Source of the DNA: Chloroflexota bacterium
GTDB lineage: Bacteria; Chloroflexota; Chloroflexia; Chloroflexales; Herpetosiphonaceae
DNA: 64,000 bases
Direction of reading: 5' to 3'
NCBI GenBank assembly: GCA_020161265.1
Contig: JAIUOC010000002.1
Location: 558,001 to 622,000, forward strand
Below are positions 7,917 to 16,782 of this stretch, piece after piece. A program made the translations under genes and the position numbers. Under the pieces are notes generated by a model. The model saw only the letters and a list, made by a program, of their open reading frames with translations. It did no database searches and had not been told where the DNA came from. How positions within the stretch are numbered: position 1 is the stretch's first letter; each line of letters starts with the position of its first letter.

Positions 7917-9377
7917 ATGCAAGAGTTACCAAATCGACTGATGATCGTCTCGAATCGGCTGCCGATTTCAATTGCTGAGCAAGCCGATGGCACGCCTACC
8001 ATCAAGCCAGCTTCGGGTGGGTTGGTCACTGCACTCGACCCAATTTTGCGCCAAGCACGCGGAACCTGGATCGGCTGGTCAGGCACGAATGAGGCGGATC
8101 AAATGGTTGATCAATTACTCGAACATGCCACCAATTCGATTGGGTATAGCATGCATGCGATTCATCTGAGCCAAGAGGAACAGGAAAAATTTTATTTGGG
8201 CTTTTCGAATGAGATTATCTGGCCATTATTTCATGATTTGCAGTCGCGTTGCAATTTCGACCCAAGCTATTGGACAACCTACGAGCAAGTTAATCGTAAA
8301 TATGCTGAAACAATCGCCCAACATTATCGTGATGATACGTATATTTGGGTGCAGGATTATCAATTAATTAATGTTGCTTGTGAGTTACGTCAGCTCGGAA
8401 TTGATGCGCATATTGGCTTCTTCTTGCATATTCCCTTTCCGCATATCGATATTTTCCTGAAATTACCGTGGCGCGAGCAAATTCTGAATGGCTTGTTGGA
8501 ATATGATTTGCTAGGTTTTCAGACCAATCGTGATTTGAATAATTTTTTGATTTGTGTTGAAGCCTTATTACCCGATGTTGCGATCGATCGCTCTGGTGAA
8601 TATCCCTTAATTCTGCATGCAGATCGAAATCCTACTAAAGTTGGCTTCTTCCCAATCAGCATTGATCCCCAAGAATTTCGCGCCGCAGCGCATACGCCAA
8701 ATGTGGATAATTTATATAGCCAGATTCGTGAGGCTTTTTCAGAACGTAAAATCATTCTTGGGGTTGATCGTTTAGATTACACCAAGGGAATTCCTGATCG
8801 TTTGCAAGCATTTCGTACCTTACTCGAAACCTATCCTGAACTACAGCAAAAAATTTCATTAACTCAAGTCGTTGTACCAAGCCGCGAAGATATTAGCGAA
8901 TACGCCGATTTGAAGCAAACAATTCAGCAATTAGTCAGCGAAATTAATGGCAAATATACCAAAATCGGTTGGGTGCCAATTCATTATATTTTTCGCTCAT
9001 TACCACGCGAGGAATTATTAGCCTATTATCGCGCTGCTCATGCCGCCTTAATCACGCCATTAAAGGATGGCATGAATCTTGTAGCAAAGGAATATGCGGT
9101 CTGTGGGCCTGATGATGGCGTACTGATCTTAAGTGAATTTGCTGGGGCGGCAATGCAATTATCTGAGCACTCATTGACGGTTAATCCCTATGATATTAAT
9201 GGCACAGCTCAGGCGCTCTATCATGCGGTCACAATGCCCCGCTTAGAACGGATTGAACATATTAGCAAGCTCCGTCATTCGATCAATCAATATGATATTT
9301 ATTGGTGGGTCGATACATTTTTGCAAGCCGCTAATGTCAAGCGTTCAGGGGCAATTGAACAAGCCTCAGGTCGATAA
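7917..9377 (+). CDS. otsA: Trehalose-6-phosphate synthase, GT20
   Basis: A 486-residue cytoplasmic glycosyltransferase that joins UDP-glucose (or another NDP-glucose) and glucose-6-phosphate into trehalose-6-phosphate. GT20 hallmarks are all present: [12 protein letters not shown] at the N-terminus, [41 protein letters not shown], and the nucleotide-sugar pocket [13 protein letters not shown]. The length matches E. coli OtsA (474 residues). The start has AAGGAGGA nine bases upstream. It is the first gene of an apparent operon, 25 bases before treS, and the phosphatase gene otsB lies directly after treS. Confidence 0.95.
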   Translation: MQELPNRLMIVSNRLPISIAEQADGTPTIKPASGGLVTALDPILRQARGTWIGWSGTNEADQMVDQLLEHATNSIGYSMHAIHLSQEEQEKFYLGFSNEIIWPLFHDLQSRCNFDPSYWTTYEQVNRKYAETIAQHYRDDTYIWVQDYQLINVACELRQLGIDAHIGFFLHIPFPHIDIFLKLPWREQILNGLLEYDLLGFQTNRDLNNFLICVEALLPDVAIDRSGEYPLILHADRNPTKVGFFPISIDPQEFRAAAHTPNVDNLYSQIREAFSERKIILGVDRLDYTKGIPDRLQAFRTLLETYPELQQKISLTQVVVPSREDISEYADLKQTIQQLVSEINGKYTKIGWVPIHYIFRSLPREELLAYYRAAHAALITPLKDGMNLVAKEYAVCGPDDGVLILSEFAGAAMQLSEHSLTVNPYDINGTAQALYHAVTMPRLERIEHISKLRHSINQYDIYWWVDTFLQAANVKRSGAIEQASGR

Positions 9378-9402
9378 GTATATATGCGTCTAAAGGAGTT
9401 TT

Positions 9403-11049
9403 ATGCAAAACGATTGGTATAAAGATGCAATCTTTTACGAATTGCATGTACGAGCTTTTCAGGATAGCAATGGCGATGGCAATGGCGATTTCCGTGGTTT
9501 AATTTCGCGCTTGGATTATTTACAAAGTTTAGGCGTTGATTGTTTATGGTTATTGCCCTTTTATCCATCGCCTGGCAAAGATGATGGCTATGATGTAGCA
9601 GATTATTGTAATGTGCATCCTAGTTATGGCACGATGGAAGATGTAGTTACATTTTTCGAGGCAGCCCATTCACGTGGCTTGCGGGTCATGATTGACCTTG
9701 TAGTTAATCACACCTCGGATCAGCACCCATGGTTTCAAGCAGCACGCCAACCAGACTCGCCCTATCGCGATTATTATGTTTGGAGCGATACAAATCAGCG
9801 GTATCGCGATGCACGAATTATTTTCACCGATACCGAACGCTCGAATTGGGCTTGGGATGAAGTTTCAGAATCGTATTACTGGCATCGTTTCTTTAGTCAT
9901 CAACCTGATTTGAATTATGAAAATCCGGCAGTCTTGGAAGAAATGTACAATATTATGCGGTTTTGGCTCGATCGCGGGGTTGATGGATTCCGAGTTGATG
10001 CAGTGCCTTACTTAATCGAACGTGAGGGCACAAATTGCGAAAACTTGCCTGAAACCCATGCAATTTTGCGCAAAATGCGTGAATTTGTTGATCGGCATTA
10101 CCCGCATTGTGTGCTGCTAGCTGAAGCTAACCAATGGCCCGACGATGTACGCCATTATTTCGGTAATGATGATGAATTTCATATGGCCTTTAATTTTCCA
10201 GTGATGCCACGCATGTTTATGGCAGTTCGCAAGGAAGATAGTACACCAATTATTGATATTGTGCGTCAAACGCCTAAAATTCCTGAAAACTGCCAATGGG
10301 CAACTTTTTTACGCAATCACGATGAATTAACCCTCGAAATGGTCACTGATGAAGAACGTGATTATATGTATCGTGAGTATGCTGCTGATCCGCGCATGAA
10401 AATTAATATTGGGATTCGGCGGCGTTTAGCGCCCTTGATGGATAATGCACGTCGCCGTATGGAATTGATGAATAGCATGCTGTTGAGTTTGCCAGGCTCA
10501 CCAATTATTTATTATGGCGATGAAATTGGTATGGGCGATAATATTTATCTTGGCGACCGCAACGGCGTGCGTACTCCAATGCAATGGAATGGCGACCGCA
10601 ATGCTGGTTTTTCTGCCGCCGATTTTGCCCGTTTGTATAGCCCTGTGATTATCGATCCGGTTTATGGCTATCAAGCGATCAATGTTGAGGCGCAGGAGCG
10701 GGTGCAATCATCATTATTAAATTGGATGAAGCGCTTAATTCGGGTGCGCAAGCGTTATTCAGTCTTTGGGCGTGGCGATATTCAAATTCTCGAAACGCAA
10801 AATCGCAAAGTTTTAGCCTATTTGCGCAGCTATGCCGACCAAACGGTGCTGATTGTCAATAATCTTTCGCGCTTTATCCAGCCAGTCGAGCTGGATTTGG
10901 CTGAGTTTGCGGGCATGCGCTTGGTGGAATTAATTGGTGAAACGCCATTTCCGGCGATTGCGACGACACCTTATTTTCTCTCGCTAGCGCCGCATGGCTT
11001 TATCTGGTTCCGAATCGAAGGAGTGCGCCTTGCTCTCGACGACGCTTAA
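9403..11049 (+). CDS. treS: Trehalose synthase (maltose alpha-D-glucosyltransferase), GH13
   Basis: A 548-residue GH13 enzyme that interconverts maltose and trehalose intramolecularly. The start [20 protein letters not shown] is typical of TreS. The catalytic triad is readable: nucleophile Asp in DGFRVDAV, acid/base Glu in LLAEANQW, and the transition-state Asp in [11 protein letters not shown]. The C-terminal beta domain ends near [10 protein letters not shown]. Length matches stand-alone TreS without a fused maltokinase. The ribosome-binding site is AAAGGAG. The gene lies between otsA and otsB, so two independent routes to trehalose share one transcript; the last codons overlap the otsB start. 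Confidence 0.93.
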   Translation: MQNDWYKDAIFYELHVRAFQDSNGDGNGDFRGLISRLDYLQSLGVDCLWLLPFYPSPGKDDGYDVADYCNVHPSYGTMEDVVTFFEAAHSRGLRVMIDLVVNHTSDQHPWFQAARQPDSPYRDYYVWSDTNQRYRDARIIFTDTERSNWAWDEVSESYYWHRFFSHQPDLNYENPAVLEEMYNIMRFWLDRGVDGFRVDAVPYLIEREGTNCENLPETHAILRKMREFVDRHYPHCVLLAEANQWPDDVRHYFGNDDEFHMAFNFPVMPRMFMAVRKEDSTPIIDIVRQTPKIPENCQWATFLRNHDELTLEMVTDEERDYMYREYAADPRMKINIGIRRRLAPLMDNARRRMELMNSMLLSLPGSPIIYYGDEIGMGDNIYLGDRNGVRTPMQWNGDRNAGFSAADFARLYSPVIIDPVYGYQAINVEAQERVQSSLLNWMKRLIRVRKRYSVFGRGDIQILETQNRKVLAYLRSYADQTVLIVNNLSRFIQPVELDLAEFAGMRLVELIGETPFPAIATTPYFLSLAPHGFIWFRIEGVRLALDDA

Positions 11050-11848
11050 ACAACGATTGCAACCAATTATCAAAGTGGAACGCTTGGGATTAATCACCGA
11101 TATTGATGGCACGATCAGCCGAATTGCACCAACGCCTGATGGTGCAACCGTTGATCCATTATGTCGAGCCGCTTTGAGCCAATTGACTGAGCATTTGCCC
11201 TTGGTTGCTGCGGTTTCTGGTCGGGCTGCCCGCGATGTCCAACGCATGCTGCAACTCCCAGCCATGCGCTACATCGGCAACCATGGCTTGGAAATCTGGG
11301 GCCAAGATGGTGGGATGCTTGTGCCCGCTGCCCAACCGTATAGCGCCGCTGTGCGCGAATTTGTGGCGGCGATGCAGCGCTACGAGCTACCTGAAGGTGT
11401 TGTGCTTGAATCCAAGGGCATCACGGCAACCTTACATTATCGCTTGGCAACTGATCAAATGGCGGCTGAACTTTGGCTGCGCAAGGTTTTGAGCGAACTA
11501 GCCGCCGCCCACAATTTGATCATTACCGAAGGGTTGATGATTTTCGAGGTACGCCCACCCGTTGATTGGCATAAGGGCAGCGCGGTTGCTTGGCTGATCG
11601 AGGAGCACAAACTTGAGGCAGCAATCTTTTTGGGCGACGATCTGACCGATGTCGATGGCTTTCGCTCGATTGCAGCAGCGCGTGAACATGGTTGCCAAGC
11701 CTTGGCGATCGGCGTAATCAATCCCGAATCGCACCCATCGGTAGCCGAAACTGCCGATATTTGTATCAACGGCGTTGATGCTAGTGCTGAGGTTTTACAA
11801 TGGATTCTTGAGCAACGGTTGGCACGTACACATCCCGCTGGTAGCTAG
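11030..11848 (+). CDS. otsB: Trehalose-6-phosphate phosphatase
   Basis: A 272-residue HAD-superfamily phosphatase that removes phosphate from trehalose-6-phosphate. Motif I is [15 protein letters not shown] (the nucleophile Asp and the acid/base Asp), motif II lies near AAVSGRAA, the conserved GNHGLEIWG follows, and motif IV is [11 protein letters not shown]. The preferred start is TTG at 11030, six bases after GGAG and inside the last codons of treS (20-base overlap). The only upstream ATG (10994) lies well within treS and lacks a site. Overlap suggests translational coupling to treS. With otsA it completes the two-step trehalose pathway. Confidence 0.92.
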   Translation: MLSTTLKQRLQPIIKVERLGLITDIDGTISRIAPTPDGATVDPLCRAALSQLTEHLPLVAAVSGRAARDVQRMLQLPAMRYIGNHGLEIWGQDGGMLVPAAQPYSAAVREFVAAMQRYELPEGVVLESKGITATLHYRLATDQMAAELWLRKVLSELAAAHNLIITEGLMIFEVRPPVDWHKGSAVAWLIEEHKLEAAIFLGDDLTDVDGFRSIAAAREHGCQALAIGVINPESHPSVAETADICINGVDASAEVLQWILEQRLARTHPAGS

Positions 11849-11857
11849 GACTTTTAG

Positions 11858-11898
11858 CATAGCTGACATTGTTGACATTGCTCAACGTGTCAGCTATG
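11858..11898 (+). terminator. Hairpin between otsB and the EcsC-like gene
   Basis: Arms CATAGCTGACA (11858-11868) and TGTCAGCTATG (11888-11898) are perfectly complementary over 11 bp with a 19-base loop. No T-run follows, so it could be a weak terminator, an mRNA-processing or stabilising element, or an operator between the operon and the next gene. Confidence 0.4.
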
Positions 11899-11930
11899 TT
11901 AAGCCAAATCATGCCTATCAAGGAGATACT

Positions 11931-13007
11931 ATGAGTGAACCGAAAGACGCTGGATTACAAGAAGCTCAAAGCCAGCTTTCAAGCAAAATGTTCGACTTAT
12001 TTGATTCAGTAATCAACGATCGCCGCTCATATTATCAAAAGAATCCGCATAAAATCCCTTCTGAAAGTGAGATTAAAAAATTAATTAAGGATTATAGTAA
12101 TAAAAATGCAGTAATTACGGGGACATTAAATCTTATACCAGGCCCATGGGGTCTGTTGACCATCATTCCAGAGCTAATTCTAGTCATTTATAATCAAGTA
12201 TCGTTAATTTACGACATTGCTGCGGCTTATGGACAAGATAAATTTATAAATCGCGAGCTTTTAGCTGGAATTTTTATGTCATCGCTTGGTTTAAGCACTA
12301 TGGGCTTATTAACTGTGCATGGTGGCACAGTATTAGTTAAACGAAGTTCATTGCGGATATTTCAACAACTTGTTGCATCTTTGGGTGGGAGAGTAACTCA
12401 AAAGTTACTAAAACAACAAATTGGTAGATTCTTGCCAGGAGTGGGTGCAGTTATTATGGCTGTTTGGTCGAAATATACAACCAGCAGTGTTGGCAAAAAA
12501 GCTACAGAGATCTTGAAAAAGAAAATTGAATTTAGTGATGAAGAAGTAACACAAGCAGAAGTTGACGCAGATGATGTTGTCGAGGTAGTCATAGAAATAG
12601 ATCCAACCATTGAATCAGAGCTAGATCTAGATAATTCTGCCCCAGATTCAATTGCCTCTCAGCCGCTTGATGTACTCAAAATTGAAACAGTCATTAATCT
12701 AATGAAAACTGGTGACCAAATTACTCAACAGGATTTAGATTATGTTGAATCTATAATCAATGCCGCCGCTATTGATACCGAAACTCAGAATTATTTGAAT
12801 GGATTATTACAAACTAGCAATAAAACAGATCTTGACTATAGCTTGTTCAGCAGTAATCCTAACCATTCCTTAGAAATATTACAATCGATGATTCAATTCG
12901 CAAAACAACGTGAATCAATTCACATCACGCAAAAAATGTATATCAAGCAAGTTGGCAAGCTTTTGGAATTTTCCGATGAGGATGTTGTTGAATTGCTTAA
13001 TGCTTGA
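11931..13007 (+). CDS. EcsC-like protein, membrane-associated, unknown role
   Basis: A 358-residue protein starting at the ATG with AAGGAGA upstream. The central part resembles EcsC-family proteins: NAVITGTLNLIPGPWGLLT, PELILVIYNQVSLIYDIA, and a second hydrophobic block around LLKQQIGRFLPGVGAVIMAV, suggesting membrane insertion or association. An acidic linker rich in Asp/Glu (about 205-245) follows. The last 110 residues are helical and charged (LQSMIQFAKQRESIHITQKM), which loosely recalls a TerB-like helical bundle; this part is uncertain. The DNA is visibly richer in A and T than the flanking genes, hinting at separate origin. No biochemical role can be assigned. Confidence 0.65.
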   Translation: MSEPKDAGLQEAQSQLSSKMFDLFDSVINDRRSYYQKNPHKIPSESEIKKLIKDYSNKNAVITGTLNLIPGPWGLLTIIPELILVIYNQVSLIYDIAAAYGQDKFINRELLAGIFMSSLGLSTMGLLTVHGGTVLVKRSSLRIFQQLVASLGGRVTQKLLKQQIGRFLPGVGAVIMAVWSKYTTSSVGKKATEILKKKIEFSDEEVTQAEVDADDVVEVVIEIDPTIESELDLDNSAPDSIASQPLDVLKIETVINLMKTGDQITQQDLDYVESIINAAAIDTETQNYLNGLLQTSNKTDLDYSLFSSNPNHSLEILQSMIQFAKQRESIHITQKMYIKQVGKLLEFSDEDVVELLNA

Positions 13008-13127
13008 TTTTAAGTAATTTTTTAGAATTACAATAGTTCATTAAGAAAATTTTAAGATTATCGCGCTATACTTGCTGGCAGCGTGAGCCAATCACGTGGG
13101 CTATTTTCTTCAGTTGAAGGAGCAAGT

Positions 13128-14516
13128 ATGCAGCGTAGGTTAACATGGCGTTGGTTGGGGTTACTTAGTTTGGCCTTGGGTTTGCTGATTCAAGCACCTA
13201 TTTCGGCGCAAACCCGCAACCCGCAACGAGCCAATTTAACGGTAACGGTCACCAATGCTGATGGCAAGCCCTTGAACAACGCCACAGTTTCAGTTGCGAG
13301 TTTGGGATTAACTGCCACGACTGACGCGGCGGGTAATGCCCATTTTAGCCTAACTGCCAGCGAAAGCCAAGCTATTGAGGTGGCGGTTGATGCTAACGGC
13401 TATCGCGCTTGGCGTTTACGCAATGCCCAATTAATCCCTAATGATACGCTGTTGGTCGATGCGCCACTCACGCTCACCAATAAAGCTGTCGATCAACAAC
13501 CAGAAATTATTGAGGTTCAGCCGCATCGGTTAACCACCAACACACCCCAAGAAGCTAGTTTAAATGATGATGAATTGAATCAAATTATGGCAGGCACAAA
13601 TACTACGCCGCCAAGCACAATTCGGGTCTATCGCGTGAGCCTTGGACGAATCGATACGGTCAATTTCAAAACATATGTCAAGCATGTACTACCCAACGAA
13701 TGGGTGGCGGGTTGGCGCACCGAATCGTTGCGTTCGGGCGCGATGGCCTCGAAAACCTATGCTTGGTATCGCACGATGTACCCCAAATATCCGGGCAAAG
13801 GCTATGATACTAAGGATACGACCGCCGACCAAGTGTACAATCCCAATGTCTCGTATGCCAGCACTAACGCAGCGGTTGATGATACCTGGAACTATCGCTT
13901 GATCAAAAATAATGCGATTTTCCAAAGCCAATATTGTGCTGGCTCCTACAATGGCAGTCGCACATCGGGCCAGTGCAGCCAAAATCACGGTTGGACGGTT
14001 GGCTTGTATATGAGCCAATGGGGTTCGAAATATCTGGCCGATAATGGCTCAACTTGGCGTTCAATCCTGACTTTTTACTATGATAACGCCACAATTGGCA
14101 CGATCTCTGGTGGTACAACCCCTAGTTTGCCCGCTTGGCCAAGCTTGCGCAATGGCAGTTCGGGCAACGATGTTAAGGCTGCTCAGTATTTATTGCGTTC
14201 GCATGGCCATTCACTGACGGCTGACGGAGCATTTGGTGCTGGCACGGAACAAGCAGTGCGAAGTTTCCAAAGCGCCAATGGCTTAACCGCTGATGGCATT
14301 ATTGGCCCACAAACCTATGCCAAACTGATCAAAACCGTGCAGAATGGTAGCAGCGGCGATGCGGTTCGGGCAATTCAGACCCTACTTGGTATAACGATTG
14401 ATGGGGCATTTGGCGCTGGCACGGAACAAGCAGTGCTCAATTTACAATCGACCTATGGCCTAACCCGCGATGGAATTGTTGGACCACTGACATGGCAAGC
14501 AGCCTTTGGGAAGTAG
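13128..14516 (+). CDS. Secreted SpoIID-like protein with two peptidoglycan-binding domains
   Basis: A 462-residue exported protein. A signal peptide (MQRRLTWRWLGLLSLALG, cleavage near ISAQT) is followed by a carboxypeptidase-regulatory-like beta domain (about 38-110). Then comes a SpoIID/amidase-enhancer-like domain with TYVKHVLPNEWVAGW and SLRSGAMASKTYAWYRT, and GWTVGLYMSQWGSKYLADNG. Two PG_binding_1 repeats with GAFGAGTEQAV finish the protein at about 340-400 and 410-462. The SpoIID fold is known to cut or stimulate cutting of peptidoglycan glycan strands, and is widespread outside spore-formers. ATG at 13128 is chosen for its GAAGGAG. A cell-wall remodelling role during growth or filament division is inferred. 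Confidence 0.85.
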   Translation: MQRRLTWRWLGLLSLALGLLIQAPISAQTRNPQRANLTVTVTNADGKPLNNATVSVASLGLTATTDAAGNAHFSLTASESQAIEVAVDANGYRAWRLRNAQLIPNDTLLVDAPLTLTNKAVDQQPEIIEVQPHRLTTNTPQEASLNDDELNQIMAGTNTTPPSTIRVYRVSLGRIDTVNFKTYVKHVLPNEWVAGWRTESLRSGAMASKTYAWYRTMYPKYPGKGYDTKDTTADQVYNPNVSYASTNAAVDDTWNYRLIKNNAIFQSQYCAGSYNGSRTSGQCSQNHGWTVGLYMSQWGSKYLADNGSTWRSILTFYYDNATIGTISGGTTPSLPAWPSLRNGSSGNDVKAAQYLLRSHGHSLTADGAFGAGTEQAVRSFQSANGLTADGIIGPQTYAKLIKTVQNGSSGDAVRAIQTLLGITIDGAFGAGTEQAVLNLQSTYGLTRDGIVGPLTWQAAFGK

Positions 14517-14540
14517 GTGCAACGTTTAATCAGCGTCAAG

Positions 14541-14576
14541 TCTTTGCCTGCCAATGTTGGTAGGCAAAGATATTTT
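14541..14576 (+). terminator. Rho-independent-like terminator after the SpoIID-like gene
   Basis: A 14-bp stem with one G-U pair (14541-14554 with 14557-14570), tight loop, followed by TATTTTA. It lies 25 bases past the stop codon. Confidence 0.75.
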
Positions 14577-14631
14577 AATGATTGCCGCTTAAATATTGCT
14601 TTGTTGTAGCTATCGGTGGGTAGTTCGGCAT

Positions 14632-14691
14632 ACGACCTCGGTTGGTAAAAGGATATGGCTCGCACCATCCAATATACCAACCTGAGGTCGT
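14632..14691. repeat. Imperfect inverted repeat, possible small hairpin element
   Basis: Arms ACGACCTCGGTTGGTA (14632-14647) and its near-complement (14675-14691) pair over 16 positions with one bulged base. The 27-base interior can partly pair as well. It may be an RNA hairpin ending the minus-strand ettA transcript or a small mobile-type palindrome. I saw no second full copy in the window. Confidence 0.5.
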
Positions 14692-14769
14692 TGTGTACCC
14701 TCGTTCTACATACCTGTCCGCCCTTAAAATGCAGAGCGAGATGAGGAAGCTAGGAGGTGAGGGAATAGG

Positions 14770-16449
14770 TTAATCGCGGCGTAGTTTGCGATAGGTAATC
14801 CGATGCGGGTGATCGGCGGCACTGCCTAAGCGTTTGCGGCGATCAGCCTCGTATTCGCTATAGGTGCCAGGATACCAAACCACTTGGCTATCACCTTCAA
14901 AGGCCAGCATATGGGTAGCAACCCGATCAAGGAACCAGCGATCGTGGGAAATAATCACGGCACAGCCGCCAAAATTTTCCAAGGCTTCTTCCAAGGCTCG
15001 CAGGGTATGCACATCTAAGTCGTTGGTTGGTTCGTCGAGCAGGATAACATTCGCACCAGATTTGAGCATTTTGGCCAAATGCACACGGTTGCGCTCACCA
15101 CCAGAGAGGCCACCGACCTTCTTTTGTTGATCCGAGCCTGAGAAATTGAAACGGGCAACATAGGCGCGGGAATTGACTGTGCGTGGCCCCAGCTGAATCT
15201 GCTCAGCACCTTCGGAAATTTCTTCCCAAACAGTTTTTTCGGGGTCAAGCGTTTCACGGCTTTGGTCAACATAGGCCAATTTGACGGTTGAGCCAACTTC
15301 AAACACGCCGCTATCAGGCTGTTCTTGGTCGGTAATCATGCGGAACAAGGTTGTTTTACCTGCGCCGTTTGGCCCAATAATGCCCACAATCCCGCCAGCA
15401 GGCAAATCGAGGGTCAAATTTTCATAAAGCAACTTATCGCCAAACGATTTGCTCACATTATTGGCACGAATCACAATATCGCCCAAGCGCGGCCCTGGTG
15501 GAATGAAAATTTCCAATTCGCCTTGCGCTTTTTCAGTATTTTGGCTGAGCAATTGCTCATAGGCGTTAATCCGGGCTTTGCTCTTGGTTTGACGAGCCTT
15601 TGGAGCCATGTTAATCCAATCCAACTCGCGTTGGAGGGTTTTTTGGCGTTGTGATTCAGCTTTTTCTTCGTTGGCGAGGCGTTGTTGTTTTTGCTCAAGC
15701 CACGACGAATAATTGCCCTTCCATGGAATACCTTGACCACGATCAAGCTCCAAAATCCAGCCAGCCACATTATTTAAAAAGTGGCGATCGTGGGTAACCG
15801 CGATGACCGTGCCAGGATATTCTTGCAAGTGTTTTTCGAGCCAAGCCACTGATTCAGCATCGAGGTGGTTGGTTGGTTCGTCGAGCAGCAAAATGCTTGG
15901 CTCTTCAAGTAACAAGCGACAGAGCGCCACGCGGCGGCGTTCGCCACCAGAAAGCACCTCAACTGGCGTATCCGATGGTGGGCAGCGCAGCGCATCCATA
16001 GCGAAATCAAGGCGGCTATCCAGATCCCAGGCATTCATTTGGTCAAGCTTATCTTGCACCTCGCCTTGACGTTGGATCAGCGCATCCATCTCGTCGTCGC
16101 TCATAGATTCGCCGAATTTAGCGTTAATTTCATCGTATTCGCGCAAGGCATCAACGACGGGTTTGACCGCTTCTTCGACGATTTGACGCACGGTTTTGCC
16201 AGTATCAAGTTGGGGTTCTTGCTCAAGGTAGCCAATCGTATAGCCTGGAGCTAAAACCGTTTCGCCTTGAAACTCTTGATCAACGCCCGCCAAAATGCGC
16301 AGCAGGCTAGATTTACCCGAGCCGTTCGTCCCGAGCACGCCAATTTTTGCGCCCAAAAAATAGGATAACGAAATATCCTTCAACACTTGCTTATTTGGCG
16401 GATGAATTTTGCTCACCCGAATCATCGAGTAGATAACTTTGTTATCCAC
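14770..16449 (-). CDS. ettA: ABC-F ATPase EttA (energy-dependent translational throttle)
   Basis: A 559-residue soluble protein with two ABC ATPase cassettes and no membrane segment. It matches EttA, which binds the ribosomal E site and gates the first steps of elongation according to ADP/ATP ratio. Visible are Walker A motifs GTNGSGKSS and GPNGAGKTT, signatures LSGGERRRVAL and LSGGERNRVHL, Walker B ILLLDEPTNHLD and ILLLDEPTNDLD, and the arm/P-site tether region between cassettes with the basic MAPKARQTKSKARI. The GTG at 16449 is chosen because GAGG lies five bases upstream and because it aligns with the E. coli N-terminus (555 residues); the ATG 69 bases upstream has no ribosome-binding site. 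Confidence 0.93.
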   Translation of the reverse strand: MDNKVIYSMIRVSKIHPPNKQVLKDISLSYFLGAKIGVLGTNGSGKSSLLRILAGVDQEFQGETVLAPGYTIGYLEQEPQLDTGKTVRQIVEEAVKPVVDALREYDEINAKFGESMSDDEMDALIQRQGEVQDKLDQMNAWDLDSRLDFAMDALRCPPSDTPVEVLSGGERRRVALCRLLLEEPSILLLDEPTNHLDAESVAWLEKHLQEYPGTVIAVTHDRHFLNNVAGWILELDRGQGIPWKGNYSSWLEQKQQRLANEEKAESQRQKTLQRELDWINMAPKARQTKSKARINAYEQLLSQNTEKAQGELEIFIPPGPRLGDIVIRANNVSKSFGDKLLYENLTLDLPAGGIVGIIGPNGAGKTTLFRMITDQEQPDSGVFEVGSTVKLAYVDQSRETLDPEKTVWEEISEGAEQIQLGPRTVNSRAYVARFNFSGSDQQKKVGGLSGGERNRVHLAKMLKSGANVILLDEPTNDLDVHTLRALEEALENFGGCAVIISHDRWFLDRVATHMLAFEGDSQVVWYPGTYSEYEADRRKRLGSAADHPHRITYRKLRRD

Positions 16450-16782
16450 AAACACCTCACATCTAGGCCAGAGTTCATTCGGCCTTATTGTACTTGAATT
16501 TACTAGAACATAGAGCAAAGAACATAGACTTGCGGATTAGAAGTTTTGCTCCACAGAGGGCACGAAGGGAGATTAGGCTATCGGCGTTTGGCTCTAGGCT
16601 TTTGGAGTAGAGAATTTTTGAAATGATTAAAACATTCCGATAGCCCATAGCCGATAGCCATTAATCCTCTGTGACTCTGCGTTAAAAACCCATTGCTCTT
16701 TATTCATCCTTCATCCCTCATCCTTCATCCTTGTCTTATGGTATGCTTAGCCCAATTTGCCAGCGTACCAGAGGGATGTTGT
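16450..16782. repeat. Intergenic region with several short reiterated blocks
   Basis: This 333-base divergent gap carries a CATAGAA-type block (16505-16530), a GCACGAAGGG remnant (16551-16568), two facing GGCTATCGGC/GATAGCC blocks (16574-16609 and 16639-16662), and a TTCATCC-type block (16702-16733). Translating the last block gives a HPSSLILHP peptide. I saw no convincing gene. Promoters of both flanking genes must lie here but were not resolved. Confidence 0.65.

Noticed and set aside
14453..14680. 75-codon minus-strand frame
   Set aside because: It runs through the terminator and palindrome downstream of the SpoIID-like gene and has no homology I recognise.
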